Below are positions 16,305 through 25,882 of a DNA stretch of 38,228 nt, in pieces. Location: positions 1 through 38,228 of the forward strand of contig JACQDF010000338.1 of the NCBI GenBank assembly GCA_016201205.1. The letters run 5' to 3'. The notes under the pieces were generated by a model. It made no database searches and was not told the DNA's origin. It saw only the letters and a program-made list of their open reading frames with translations. Within the stretch, counting starts at the first letter, position 1, and each line of letters begins with the position of its first letter. The position numbers and the translations under genes were made by a program. The stretch is from Acidobacteriota bacterium (lineage in GTDB: Bacteria > Acidobacteriota > Terriglobia > Bryobacterales > Bryobacteraceae).

Positions 16305-17435
16305 ATGTCTTTTGCGTCGATTCCGGAAGCTGTCGAAGACTTCCGGGCCGGGCGGCTGCTGGTCGTCGTCGATGATGAGGACCGCGAAAACGAGGGCGAC
16401 CTGACCGTCGCCGCGGAGAAGATCACGCCCGAGATCATCAATTTCATGGCGTTGAACGGCCGCGGCCTCATCTGCCTGGCGCTCCCGCCGGAGCGCTGCG
16501 ACCAGTTGCACCTGCCGCTGATGACGCCGCGCAACACCTCTCAGTTCGGCACCGCGTTCTGCGAATCCGTCGATGCGGCTGACGGCATCACGACCGGGAT
16601 TTCCGCCGCCGACCGCGCCCATACCATCCGCTTGTGCATGGACCCAGGCGCGCGGCCTTTCGATCTGGCGCGGCCCGGCCACGTGTTCCCGCTGCGAGCC
16701 CGCGAGGGCGGGGTGCTGGTGCGCTCCGGACAAACGGAGGCGGCGGTGGACCTGGCGCGGCTGGCGGGCCTCCAGCCTGGTGGTGTGATCTGCGAAGTCA
16801 TGAACGACGACGGCACCATGTCGCGCGTGCCACAGCTCATCGAATTCTGCCGGCGTCACGGGCTGAAAATGATTTCCGTGGCGGAGCTGATCCGCTACCG
16901 GCTCCAGACTGAGCACATCGTGCGGCGCCACGCCGAAGGCTGCGTCTATACCGAGTTCGGCGAATTCCGCACGATGGCCTACACCAGCAGCGTGGATGCG
17001 GAAACGCACCTGGCGCTGGTGCGCGGCGACGTGGCCGGCCGCGCCCGCGTGCTGGTGCGCATGCATTCTCGCTGCGTCTACGGCGACGTATTCGGCTCGA
17101 CGGACTGCCAGTGCCAGCACCTTGTCCGCGGGTCGCTGCGCATGATCTCGCAAGAAGGCATCGGTGTCCTGGTGTACTTGCATCACACCGGCCCGGGGTT
17201 GCACACGCAGAAGGAAAACGACCGTATGAGGCTGCTGACACACGGCCGCGATCTGTTCCTGACGACACAAGTGCAGGGCCAGCGGATGTTGCAGCACGAC
17301 ACGGGCATCGGCGCGCAGATTCTCGCCGACCTGGGCCTCAGCACCATCCGCCTGCTGACCAATCACCCGCGCAAGGTCGTCGGGATCGAGGGGTTCGGCA
17401 TCGAGATTGTGGATACGGTGCCCGTACCGGAGTGA
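16305..17435 (+). CDS. ribBA: RibB/RibA fusion: DHBP synthase with degenerate GTP cyclohydrolase II domain
   Basis: A 376-residue fusion for riboflavin synthesis. The RibB half (about 1-205) looks fully active: [11 protein letters not shown] (23-33), HVFPLRA with H126, [15 protein letters not shown] and [12 protein letters not shown]. It makes 3,4-dihydroxy-2-butanone 4-phosphate from ribulose 5-phosphate. The RibA-like half (about 207-376) keeps the zinc cysteines C257, C268 and C270 with normal spacing. However, the substrate loop normally read as QEGRGIGL is HTGPGLHT (294-301), and the catalytic DLRDYGIGAQIL block reads [12 protein letters not shown] (329-340), so the active Asp and Arg are replaced by Leu and His. 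GTP cyclohydrolase II activity is therefore doubtful, as in RibBX-type proteins. It stands alone, without other rib genes nearby. Confidence 0.9.
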   Translation: MSFASIPEAVEDFRAGRLLVVVDDEDRENEGDLTVAAEKITPEIINFMALNGRGLICLALPPERCDQLHLPLMTPRNTSQFGTAFCESVDAADGITTGISAADRAHTIRLCMDPGARPFDLARPGHVFPLRAREGGVLVRSGQTEAAVDLARLAGLQPGGVICEVMNDDGTMSRVPQLIEFCRRHGLKMISVAELIRYRLQTEHIVRRHAEGCVYTEFGEFRTMAYTSSVDAETHLALVRGDVAGRARVLVRMHSRCVYGDVFGSTDCQCQHLVRGSLRMISQEGIGVLVYLHHTGPGLHTQKENDRMRLLTHGRDLFLTTQVQGQRMLQHDTGIGAQILADLGLSTIRLLTNHPRKVVGIEGFGIEIVDTVPVPE

Positions 17436-17444
17436 TCCGTCGGG

Positions 17445-18180
17445 TCACTTCACAATCCACGGGCGGGCGGCCGGATCCGTCTTGAAGAAATCAAGCATCA
17501 GCGCAGCCACTTTTTCGCGCCCTTTCTCGGAGGGATGCAGGCCATCCTCCGCCAGGTCTTCCCTCAGGAACACCAGCCCGTCTTTGCGTCCTTTCACGCC
17601 GTCGGTCCACAGGTACGTCCCCCATGCAATCCACGGCGCGCGGACGGGGCCTTTGGCCGGGTCGTAGTTCACTTCCGGCTTGCCGGCGATCTGATCTGCC
17701 ACGACCCATTTCACCGAGAAACCAGTCTCGTACGCCCACGGCTCCGGGCTGCCGCCGGTTTCCGTCCAGCCGCCGTAGGTTCGGCTGGAAAGATAGGCGA
17801 CTCGTGCGTTGGGAAAACGGTCGTGGGCCGTGTGCAGCGTCCCGATGTAGTCTGTGTACAATTTCCTGGATTCGATCGGAAAAGGCATGGAAGGGCCTGG
17901 AAACACCAGTTTGATCCACAGCGCCTGCACTTGTTTGCCGGTGACGCCGGCATCCCTCAGGCGCTGGGCGACGATCTTCCAGTAATTCGCTTGCGGATCG
18001 GCAATCACGTTCGAGGCCTGTTCCGAGATCGGTCAAAGGGATGAGCGCAACCCAAGCCTGCGGCGGATGATCCTTCATGTACTGCTTGCGCCGCTGTTCC
18101 CGCTGCGCGGAAGGGTCCACCTGCGCGCCTGCCGCTGCCACCAGCAAGGCGGCAAACATCAGGCACCGGACAAAAGGCAT
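17445..18180 (-). pseudogene. SGNH-hydrolase-like gene broken by internal deletion and frameshift
   Basis: The first frame (from ATG 18180) encodes a signal peptide (RCLMFAALLVAAAGAQ) and PPQAWVALIPLTDLGTG, then turns to nonsense near 18015. A second frame, shifted by one, continues the same kind of protein with NVIADPQANYWKIVAQRL and runs to a normal-looking end with EDGLHPSEKGREKVAALM, the Asp-x-x-His block of SGNH/GDSL-like enzymes. The region that should carry the nucleophile block lies between these parts and is absent, so both an out-of-frame join and a loss of tens of residues are indicated. A TAATAT box 9 nt before the start suggests that it may still be transcribed. Confidence 0.7.
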
Positions 18181-18184
18181 GCAG

Positions 18185-20761
18185 TTACAATATTAGCCGT
18201 AGTCCCAACTGAAACACGCGCCCGTCGTTGAGCGTGTTGGTGATCTTGCCGAAGCTGGTTGCGTTCATGTTGCGATTGGGCTCGTCAAACTGCGGGTGAT
18301 TGCCGAGATTGATTGCCTCGACGCGGAACTGCACCAGCCGCTCGGCCGCACCGGGCAGGCGCCAGCGCTTGGCGAGAGCCGCGTTCCAGTTGGCGATGCC
18401 CGCTTTACGGAACGCATTGCGCGCCAGCGATCCGCGCTGCTCGCCGGGAGTAAGAAAAGCAAAGCGCGTCCGGCTCAGGATCTTCGGCGCCACATCGGGA
18501 TGCGAAATCGTCCTGCCGAGAATCGAAGGATCCAGGATATGCGGCCGGTCGCTCGGGCCGCCGTCGACGTTGCCGTATCCCGGCGCGTCGCTTCCGATGT
18601 ACAGCGTCAGCGGTGTGCCGGACTTGATCAGCGCCGAGCTGGACCATTGCCAGCCGGCGGCGATCCACTTCAGCCACCCGTGGCTTGTCTCCGGGCGCGG
18701 CAAATCCCAGCTCTGATAAACGAGCACCGAGTGGGTGACGTCGAAGTTGCTCAGCCCCTTGCGGTCCTTGAGCGATTCGTATTGCCACTGCGAGCGGGCG
18801 CGCGACTGGTCCCGGTTGGCGGCCGTAGCGGTGAAGTCCGCGCCTTCGTCAATGGCCTTGGCGAACGTGTACGTGACTCCGAGGCTCATGCCCCGCCAGC
18901 GCGGCAGATCGAGCGTCACCAGGCCCGCGTCCAGATATGCAATGCCGCCATTCACGATCTGCTTCACCTCGTAGTAGCGGGCATCCGGCCGCCGCTGGTC
19001 CACCGTCGCAGTCGCCAACGGAATACCCGGCACGGGGTCGGCCCGGTTCATGACGTACACGGTCATCAGTTTGAATGAGCGGCTGCCCAGATAGCCCACC
19101 CGCAAGTTCCACGGGCCGAATTGCCGCTCGAGCGACAGGTTGTACTGATGCGCATACGGGGAGACCAGATCGGGGCTCAGCCACGTCGGCGAGCTGCGCA
19201 GATTGGGATCGCGAAGATTGATGCCGCGCAGCGGATCGAGCAAGTCCGGGTTCTGCACCTGGATGTAGTGGGCGTAGGGCGCGTTGTAGCGAACCTGCTG
19301 GTACGTCACCGGCGGGATCTGGTCAAAAGACACGCTGAAGCTGCTGCGCAGCACCCATTGCCGCGGCATCTGCCAGGCGATGGCGAATCGCGGGCCGAAG
19401 TTGTTGCAGTCACAGCGGTACGGGATCTGGCTCCGGCCGTTCACTTCGTACGGAGCGGTCTCCAGGTTGTAGCGCAGACCGTAATAGACTTGCAGCCGTG
19501 AGTTCAGCCGCCACAAGTCCGCGGTGAACAGATTCGCGCCCCAGTTGCGGAAGCCTCGCGCCATCTCACCCACGGTGACTTCATACATCGTCGGGGCGCC
19601 GAAACGCAGATTCTCGATCGCCGTCCGGCCGAAATTGCTGCTGAACCACCATACGCCGCGGTTGTTATTGGTTTCAATGCCGTTCAACCGAAAGCGCGAG
19701 CCTTCGCCGCCGAACGTCAGAGTGTGGCGCCCGCCATCGGCATGGTGCGAGCCCACCACACCCCAGCGATACGAATTCTGCGCACGGCTGATCGGAAAGT
19801 GACTGTCGGGGCCGAGCTCTTCGATCTGGTAGCCGACGCGAACGCGCGGCCCGACGGCATTCGGCTCAGCCAGCAAAGCGAAGCGCGCGCGGGTGAACCC
19901 GGCGCCGAAGCTCAGCCGGGTGGCGGGCGAAAAAGTGTAATCCAGCGTGGCCCTGGCACGCTGGTTATGGATGTCCATGTCCGGATTCTGCCCGGCTACA
20001 AGCTGGAAGGCGTCGACGCGCTGGCGGTTGATGCCGTGCGACAGGAAGATTCTCGCCTTGCCGCCGAGATCGCGATCCAGACGCAGGCCGCCGTCGATTT
20101 CATCGATGCGCTGCGGCGCGTTGATGTTGAGCGCACGCTCGTCGAAATCCTGCCGGTTGGGGAATTGGGCCGGATAGGCGGCCAGCCAGCGCGTAATCAG
20201 CGCCCGGATCTCCGGGTTCGGAGACGTCGCCGTGCGCTCGTTCTCGAGCGGCGCCAGCACGTTGCCGTTGACCATGCCCCGGATGTCGCGCTGCGCAGAA
20301 TTGCCCGTCAGCCAGCCGAGCCCGCGCACCTGCGTGGTGAAGCGCCCCCCATAGTGGTTCTGATGCGAGGGCTCAACGGCGCCCACCTGGAAAAAGGTGC
20401 GTGCATTGAAGACGCTCGACTGGTGATTCCAGAACAACTCGCCGTGGAAGCCGGAGACCGGAGGCGTGGTGCGCAGGACAACCAATTCGCCCGCCGGGCG
20501 TCCGTGCTCTGTCGAGTAGTTATTTTGCTCGACAGGCGGCTGCGCCACGATCGTGTAGTTGTCCCCGAGCCGGATATTGGCTTCCTTCAGGGCGTCCTTG
20601 TCAATGCGATGGACAGCGACGTTCTCGTTGCGGTGCGCGGCAGCCGCGCCCATGCCCGGCCGCGCCGCCGGCTTCGGCGCCGGGGCGTTCGAGCGATCTG
20701 ACTTCGAGTCGGCCGCGCTGAGGAAAAGCACCAGCCAGGTAAAGAGAAAAATAAGACCCAA
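18185..20761 (-). CDS. Oar-like/TonB-receptor-type outer-membrane beta-barrel
   Basis: An 858-residue protein with signal peptide (LIFLFTWLVLFLSAADS, about 3-19) from a TTG start; TAAACT lies 5 nt upstream and overlaps the stop of the preceding gene. The rest is dominated by beta-barrel strands alternating aromatic and small residues. Oar/TonB-receptor-like features include FNARTFFQVGAVEPS, the FGPRFAIAWQMP block, PYAHQYNLSLERQFG, and a terminal beta strand VFQLGLRLIL. There is no N-terminal carboxypeptidase-regulatory-like domain and only a vestigial plug region (ANIRLGDNYTIV near 63-74), so it is shorter than typical 1100-residue members. It probably sits in the outer membrane for uptake or surface binding. 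It is 8 bp downstream of the phosphodiesterase gene. Confidence 0.85.
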   Translation of the reverse strand: MGLIFLFTWLVLFLSAADSKSDRSNAPAPKPAARPGMGAAAAHRNENVAVHRIDKDALKEANIRLGDNYTIVAQPPVEQNNYSTEHGRPAGELVVLRTTPPVSGFHGELFWNHQSSVFNARTFFQVGAVEPSHQNHYGGRFTTQVRGLGWLTGNSAQRDIRGMVNGNVLAPLENERTATSPNPEIRALITRWLAAYPAQFPNRQDFDERALNINAPQRIDEIDGGLRLDRDLGGKARIFLSHGINRQRVDAFQLVAGQNPDMDIHNQRARATLDYTFSPATRLSFGAGFTRARFALLAEPNAVGPRVRVGYQIEELGPDSHFPISRAQNSYRWGVVGSHHADGGRHTLTFGGEGSRFRLNGIETNNNRGVWWFSSNFGRTAIENLRFGAPTMYEVTVGEMARGFRNWGANLFTADLWRLNSRLQVYYGLRYNLETAPYEVNGRSQIPYRCDCNNFGPRFAIAWQMPRQWVLRSSFSVSFDQIPPVTYQQVRYNAPYAHYIQVQNPDLLDPLRGINLRDPNLRSSPTWLSPDLVSPYAHQYNLSLERQFGPWNLRVGYLGSRSFKLMTVYVMNRADPVPGIPLATATVDQRRPDARYYEVKQIVNGGIAYLDAGLVTLDLPRWRGMSLGVTYTFAKAIDEGADFTATAANRDQSRARSQWQYESLKDRKGLSNFDVTHSVLVYQSWDLPRPETSHGWLKWIAAGWQWSSSALIKSGTPLTLYIGSDAPGYGNVDGGPSDRPHILDPSILGRTISHPDVAPKILSRTRFAFLTPGEQRGSLARNAFRKAGIANWNAALAKRWRLPGAAERLVQFRVEAINLGNHPQFDEPNRNMNATSFGKITNTLNDGRVFQLGLRLIL

Positions 20762-20769
20762 GTATCAGT

Positions 20770-21606
20770 TTACCGCCAACGGCCCTTCTGCTTGAGATGC
20801 GCAATCAGCGCCGCTGGATCGTCGGTGATGATCGCGTCCACCCCGGCGGTGATCAGCTTGTCCCAATCGGCTGGCCTGTTCGCCGTCCAGGCGACCACTT
20901 CGAGACCCGCCTGATGAGCGGCCTTGACGCGCTTCGGATTCACCAGCGAGTAGCGCGGAGAGATAATGCCGGCGCCGGCCTCGCGGGCGATGGCGGCGAA
21001 GTCCTTCCTCAGGCCGACATACAGAGCGGCGAGGCGGACATCCGGAAGCAGTTTCTTCATCGCATGCAGAGTGCGGAAGTCGAAAGACTGCACAATGACG
21101 CGGCCGGCCAGCTTGTGCCGCTCAATGGCTTCGGCGAGCAGGCGCGCGAACTCTTCGGGCGATGGCGTATACCGCGGCTTGTCGCGGGAAATCTTGGTCT
21201 CGATGTTGAAGTGAAATGAGCCGCGGCCGGCCAGCGCCAGCACTTCGTCCAGCGTAGGGACACGAGTGCCGGGGACCGCCTTCTGGCGGGGGTAGTCGGG
21301 GTTCGCCCGAGCGCCACAGTCCCAGCGGCGCAATTCGGCCAGCGTCATTTCCCGGATGACGCGCGTTCCCGGCGGACCCTCGCAGAACCTGGCGTTCATC
21401 GTGGGGTCATGCGACACCACAAGCACGTTGTCGCTGGTGACGGCGAGATCCATCTCGAGCACGTCCGCGCCCATCTCGATCGCGTATTCAAACGCGGGCA
21501 AGCTGTTCTCGGGCAGCACGGCTCGCGCCCCGCGATGGCCGTGCACCAAAATCCTGTCCGCTCCGGAAACCGTTGTCATGACCATCGCAGCCAAACAAAG
21601 TATCAT
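20770..21606 (-). CDS. Exported glycerophosphodiester phosphodiesterase
   Basis: A 278-residue GDPD-family TIM barrel, which hydrolyses glycerophosphodiesters to glycerol 3-phosphate and an alcohol. From ATG 21606 there is a short signal sequence (MILCLAAMVMTTVSGA) and the catalytic set HGHRGAR (H24, R25), PENS with E33, EMD (E51, D53) and SHD (H66), with later FHFNIETKI and VIVQSF strands. A 20-residue longer version from 21666 would overlap the divergent oxidoreductase gene. The ATG at 21606 has TATGCT exactly 6 nt upstream and is preferred. The receptor-like gene follows after 8 bp, which suggests co-transcription and perhaps scavenging of phospholipid head groups. Confidence 0.92.
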   Translation of the reverse strand: MILCLAAMVMTTVSGADRILVHGHRGARAVLPENSLPAFEYAIEMGADVLEMDLAVTSDNVLVVSHDPTMNARFCEGPPGTRVIREMTLAELRRWDCGARANPDYPRQKAVPGTRVPTLDEVLALAGRGSFHFNIETKISRDKPRYTPSPEEFARLLAEAIERHKLAGRVIVQSFDFRTLHAMKKLLPDVRLAALYVGLRKDFAAIAREAGAGIISPRYSLVNPKRVKAAHQAGLEVVAWTANRPADWDKLITAGVDAIITDDPAALIAHLKQKGRWR

Positions 21607-21622
21607 GAGCGTAGCATAGCCT
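21607..21622. promoter_or_regulatory. Candidate symmetric bidirectional leaderless promoter
   Basis: Only 16 bp separate ATG 21606 (minus) from ATG 21623 (plus). The minus strand has TATGCT ending 6 nt before 21606. The plus strand has TAGCAT ending 5 nt before 21623. The two hexamers overlap almost completely on opposite strands. The layout matches the pair at 4310/4328. Confidence 0.5.
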
Positions 21623-22957
<1,335 letters not shown>

Positions 22958-22963
22958 TCACCC

Positions 22964-23842
22964 ATGACACGCAGAATATTTCTTTCGGTTCCCGTGGCGG
23001 CGGCAGCCGGCGCCGCGCCTGCCATGCCGCCATTGTGCATTTTTTCCAAGCACCTGGCCGGTTTGAACTACGACCAGTTGGGGAAGGTGTCCAAAGATCT
23101 GGGGTTCGACGGCGTGGATCTGGCCGTGCGGCCCGGCGGGCACGTGTTGCCGGCTCAGGTCACCGAAGGCCTGCCGCGTGCGTTTGAGGCGATTCACGGC
23201 CATGGCGTGTCTGTGCCGATGATCACGACGGCGCTGACCAGGTCATCGGATCCGGCGGCGCGGCCGACGTTGAGCACCGCGGGGCGGCTCAAGATCGGCT
23301 GCTTCAAGACCGGCTACGAGTATTACCGAGGGGTGGATCTGGAGAAGAAGCTCGCCGAGGTGAAGGAAGCCACCCGCGGGCTGGCGGAGATGGCCCGCGA
23401 GTACGGCATCGCGCTGGGCTTCCATAACCACTCGGGCGATTACGTCGGCGCCCCCGTCTGGGACACGCGAGAGATCCTGGCGGGCCTGGATCCTAAATGG
23501 GCCGGCTACTACTTCGATCCGGGCCACGCCACGGTTGAAGGCGGCTTGCAGGGATGGGCGCTGAGTCTGCGGATGGCGCTACCGCGAATCAAGATGGTGG
23601 CGGTGAAGGATTTTGTCTGGGAGAAGTCCGGCGGCAAGTGGAAGGTGAAGTGGGCGCCCTTGGGGGAGGGCATGGTGGATTGGCCGGCAGTGTTCGGGAT
23701 GCTGGCGAAGGCTCGCTTTCCGGGGCCGGTGTCCCTGCACCTGGAGTATCAGGCGGCCGATGAGCGGGCTGCGATGGCGAAGGACCTCGAGTATCTGCGA
23801 AAGCAGGTGCGGGCGGCGTATCTACTCCCCGATTCGCGGTAG
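22964..23842 (+). CDS. Xylose-isomerase-like TIM-barrel protein (sugar phosphate isomerase/epimerase family)
   Basis: A 292-residue AP-endonuclease-2-type TIM barrel. The N-terminus (TRRIFLSVPVAAAAGAAPA) is a Tat-like or Sec signal. Barrel landmarks are LGFDGVDLAVRPGGH, GIALGFHNHSGDYVG (metal-binding His/Glu region), AGYYFDPGHATVEGG and VSLHLEYQ. Such proteins isomerise or epimerise sugars, inositols or keto acids; the substrate cannot be read from sequence. It follows the Gfo/Idh/MocA gene by 6 bp, a common pairing in which the oxidoreductase and isomerase act on the same carbohydrate. Confidence 0.9.
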   Translation: MTRRIFLSVPVAAAAGAAPAMPPLCIFSKHLAGLNYDQLGKVSKDLGFDGVDLAVRPGGHVLPAQVTEGLPRAFEAIHGHGVSVPMITTALTRSSDPAARPTLSTAGRLKIGCFKTGYEYYRGVDLEKKLAEVKEATRGLAEMAREYGIALGFHNHSGDYVGAPVWDTREILAGLDPKWAGYYFDPGHATVEGGLQGWALSLRMALPRIKMVAVKDFVWEKSGGKWKVKWAPLGEGMVDWPAVFGMLAKARFPGPVSLHLEYQAADERAAMAKDLEYLRKQVRAAYLLPDSR

Positions 23843-23897
23843 CCCGCGCAGCACAGCCGTTGTTTAGAATGGCGGAGCGTCGTCCGTCCCGGCAGGT

Positions 23898-23920
23898 CGC
23901 GGCTCTGTTACGGAGCCGCG
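23898..23920. terminator. Perfect 8-bp inverted repeat between convergent genes
   Basis: CGCGGCTC (23898-23905) and GAGCCGCG (23913-23920) form a stable stem with a 7-nt loop. It lies between the ends of two convergent transcripts and contains the stop codon of the BRCT gene in the loop. There is no T tract on either side, so a terminator role is inferred from position and stem stability. Confidence 0.35.
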
Positions 23921-24444
23921 CGCGTTAGCAAGCGGTCTTCCGTGACCAGTCTGCTGAGAAAACCGCCGAGCTCCCGGATGGCCGTCTCGAACGCCTCGAA
24001 CGTACTGGATAGAAAACGGCCGGTCAGCACAAAGACCCTTCCCGTGAAGATGATGTCCGGCGGCGGTTGTGTGAGTGGAAAGAGAGCCTGCATGTCCCTA
24101 TACAGGTTCTGATGATCCGGGTACGGCACGATGTTTCGGAACAGATCATGCAGCTCATCCATCTCGACCGGATCAACCTTCCTGTCAGCCATCGCCCTGC
24201 TGACTCGCCGGCACAACGTACTCAGCGGCCAGCTCGCCTCCGCGTCCAGGCTTTTCGCCGAGAGCCACCAGGCGAGTGAGGCGACTTCGGCTGGGTGCAG
24301 CTTTCCATCGGCCAGAATGCCGCTCAGGAATGCAAGCACCTCATCGTAGCAAGCAGGCTTGCACCCATCCGCGGGACCTTGGGATGCCACACACTCGAAC
24401 CTCCGCCGACCAGGATATCGTACGGGGGTGCGCCGCGGACCCAT
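23908..24444 (-). CDS. BRCT-domain protein, apparently truncated
   Basis: A 178-residue protein. Residues of roughly 34-120 resemble the helical domain that precedes BRCT in small exonuclease/ligase-like proteins (LSGILADGKLHPAEVASLAWWL and a second DRKVDPVEMDELHDLF repeat). From about 133, FTGRVFVLTGRF and AIRELGGF mark the first half of a BRCT domain. The domain stops at VTEDRLLTRAAP, where the usual VT-x-x-x-DYLVVG strand and last helix are missing. The first 30 residues (arginine- and cysteine-rich) look unlike the family, so the true start may lie inside. It abuts the stop of the upstream oxidoreductase gene with no gap. It may be a decaying gene. Confidence 0.6.
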   Translation of the reverse strand: MGPRRTPVRYPGRRRFECVASQGPADGCKPACYDEVLAFLSGILADGKLHPAEVASLAWWLSAKSLDAEASWPLSTLCRRVSRAMADRKVDPVEMDELHDLFRNIVPYPDHQNLYRDMQALFPLTQPPPDIIFTGRVFVLTGRFLSSTFEAFETAIRELGGFLSRLVTEDRLLTRAAP

Positions 24445-25584
24445 TCACCTCGGGTTGTTCTCCTCCGGCGGTTTTCGAGAACTGAGCGGAAAAGCCACCT
24501 TCGCCCCGAGAAACTGCGATTGATACACGCCCGCCGCCATCTCCACGGTCCACCACCCGTCGCGAGCGCTGCAAACCGGCTGGCGATCCTTTTCGATCGC
24601 CTCGATCAGATCGAGCGCCATCAGGCGGTTGGTTTCAGCGCGCGTCGGAACCTCAGCGCCCGGCGGATATTCGATGCGCTCCCATTTCTCGCCCTGCCCG
24701 GGCGCCCAGGACGGGCTGCGCAGCAGGAACGGCGGCGCGCTGGGCACATCGGACAGCGGCACAAACACGAAGCCCTGGCTGCCGTAAAGCGTAATGCCGA
24801 AGCGGCGTCCGTCCCGGCGGTCATTTGCTTTCGAGCCGAAATAACCGTGAACGCCGCCCGGGAAACAGAACATCGCCGCCACCTGATCGCCACCTACCTG
24901 CCCGACGGGCTCGGTGGCCTGCCGCATCATGCTCCGGCGCAGCTCGCGGCCTTTCTCAGTGACATGCGCGAACACCCACTCCGGATCGCCGGCAAAATAG
25001 CGCATCAGGTCGAAGGTGTGTGTGCCGAGCACGATCAGGTCTTCGCCTCCTGCGCGCTGGTCTTCCTTGCCTCGGGCGCGCAGTTCCTGCAATACGCCCA
25101 GCTTTCCGCTATCCAGAAGTTTCTTTGCTTCCACCGTAACGGCCAGCGCGCGCGCCGCGTGCCCAACCTGCATCTTCACGCCGTACTGTTCTCCGCAGGC
25201 GACGATGGCGTCCGCTTCGGCGAGCGTGCTCGCAAAGGGCTTTTCCATCAGGATGTGCGCCTTGGCTTGGGCCGATACCCGCACCATCCCGACGCGCTCC
25301 GCCACCGTGCGCGGGCAGATGGTCACCACATCCGGGCGTTCCCTGGAGATCATCTCGCGATAGTCCGCATAGCCGCGCGGTGCGCCACTCCGCTTCATGG
25401 CTTTGCCGCGTCCGGCTTCGTCGGGATCAGCGACCGCCGCCACCTCGACTTGCGGAATCCCTCGCCAGGCCAGATCCCAATCGTGCCCGTAGCCGCCGCT
25501 GTTCGTGTTCCCGATGATCACCGCGCGGTACCGGCGCCGGGGAACAAACTGAGCCGCCATGGCCAGAAGAGCGCGCCGCTCCAT
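24445..25584 (-). CDS. Gfo/Idh/MocA family oxidoreductase
   Basis: A 379-residue NAD(P)-binding oxidoreductase. From ATG 25584 it begins MERRALLAMAAQF, then a Rossmann motif IIGNTNSGGYGHDWD. Characteristic blocks are VVTICPRTVAERVG, ILMEKPFASTLAEADAIV (EKP lysine) and VGHAARALAV. The C-terminal domain includes LGTHTFDLMRYFAGDPEW. A longer frame begins at 25728, but its extra 48 residues do not look like protein of this family. A TATCAT box 8 nt before 25584 supports the shorter start. The substrate is likely a sugar derivative. The short BRCT gene follows directly. Confidence 0.9.
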   Translation of the reverse strand: MERRALLAMAAQFVPRRRYRAVIIGNTNSGGYGHDWDLAWRGIPQVEVAAVADPDEAGRGKAMKRSGAPRGYADYREMISRERPDVVTICPRTVAERVGMVRVSAQAKAHILMEKPFASTLAEADAIVACGEQYGVKMQVGHAARALAVTVEAKKLLDSGKLGVLQELRARGKEDQRAGGEDLIVLGTHTFDLMRYFAGDPEWVFAHVTEKGRELRRSMMRQATEPVGQVGGDQVAAMFCFPGGVHGYFGSKANDRRDGRRFGITLYGSQGFVFVPLSDVPSAPPFLLRSPSWAPGQGEKWERIEYPPGAEVPTRAETNRLMALDLIEAIEKDRQPVCSARDGWWTVEMAAGVYQSQFLGAKVAFPLSSRKPPEENNPR

Positions 25585-25727
25585 ATCAGCAGATGATATC
25601 GCTTTCAGACGCCTGCCACCAGCGCTGTACTGGTACGAAACTCCGCTGGTTCTAGCCCCAAGTAAGCGACACGCCCGGCCAGGATCTATTGGTTTTCGAG
25701 GCGCGCTTCCGCATATTGGATTTCGCA

Positions 25728-25862
25728 ATGCAAGATCCGCGGCTCCGCGTGCTTGTCGAAATCATCATTTACACGCGCCACTGGATTCACTATGGCACGC
25801 TGCTCTTTGTGGGCGTGGTGACGCTGGCAGCCGCGGCCGAAGGCTTGTTGCAGGGCCTTTAG
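25728..25862 (+). CDS. Possible 44-residue membrane peptide
   Basis: A small frame on the plus strand starts MQDPRLRVLVEIIIYTRHWI and continues with a hydrophobic stretch GTLLFVGVVTLAAAAEGLL that could span the membrane. It fills the gap between two minus-strand oxidoreductase genes, where no other gene is seen. The frame stays open upstream to 25656, with a possible TTG start at 25689. No clear Shine-Dalgarno sequence exists. It could be a genuine small membrane protein or the tail of an older gene. I do not recognise it. Confidence 0.35.
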   Translation: MQDPRLRVLVEIIIYTRHWIHYGTLLFVGVVTLAAAAEGLLQGL

Positions 25863-25882
25863 TCAATCGCAGGCCTTGCAGG

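Noticed and set aside
16287..17366. Long minus-strand frame opposite ribBA
   Set aside because: It is an antisense shadow of a well-recognised fusion. Only its last about 38 codons (16170-16286), outside ribBA, look protein-like, and these are listed separately at low confidence.
17430..17452. Imperfect hairpin between ribBA and the SGNH-like gene as a terminator
   Set aside because: The stem has a mismatch, almost no loop and no T tract, and overlaps stop codons. The evidence is too weak.
18185..20761. Truncation of the receptor-like protein as a pseudogene
   Set aside because: It lacks the N-terminal regulatory-like domain, but the signal peptide, whole barrel and final strand are present in one frame, and I recall short subfamily members of this kind in Acidobacteria.
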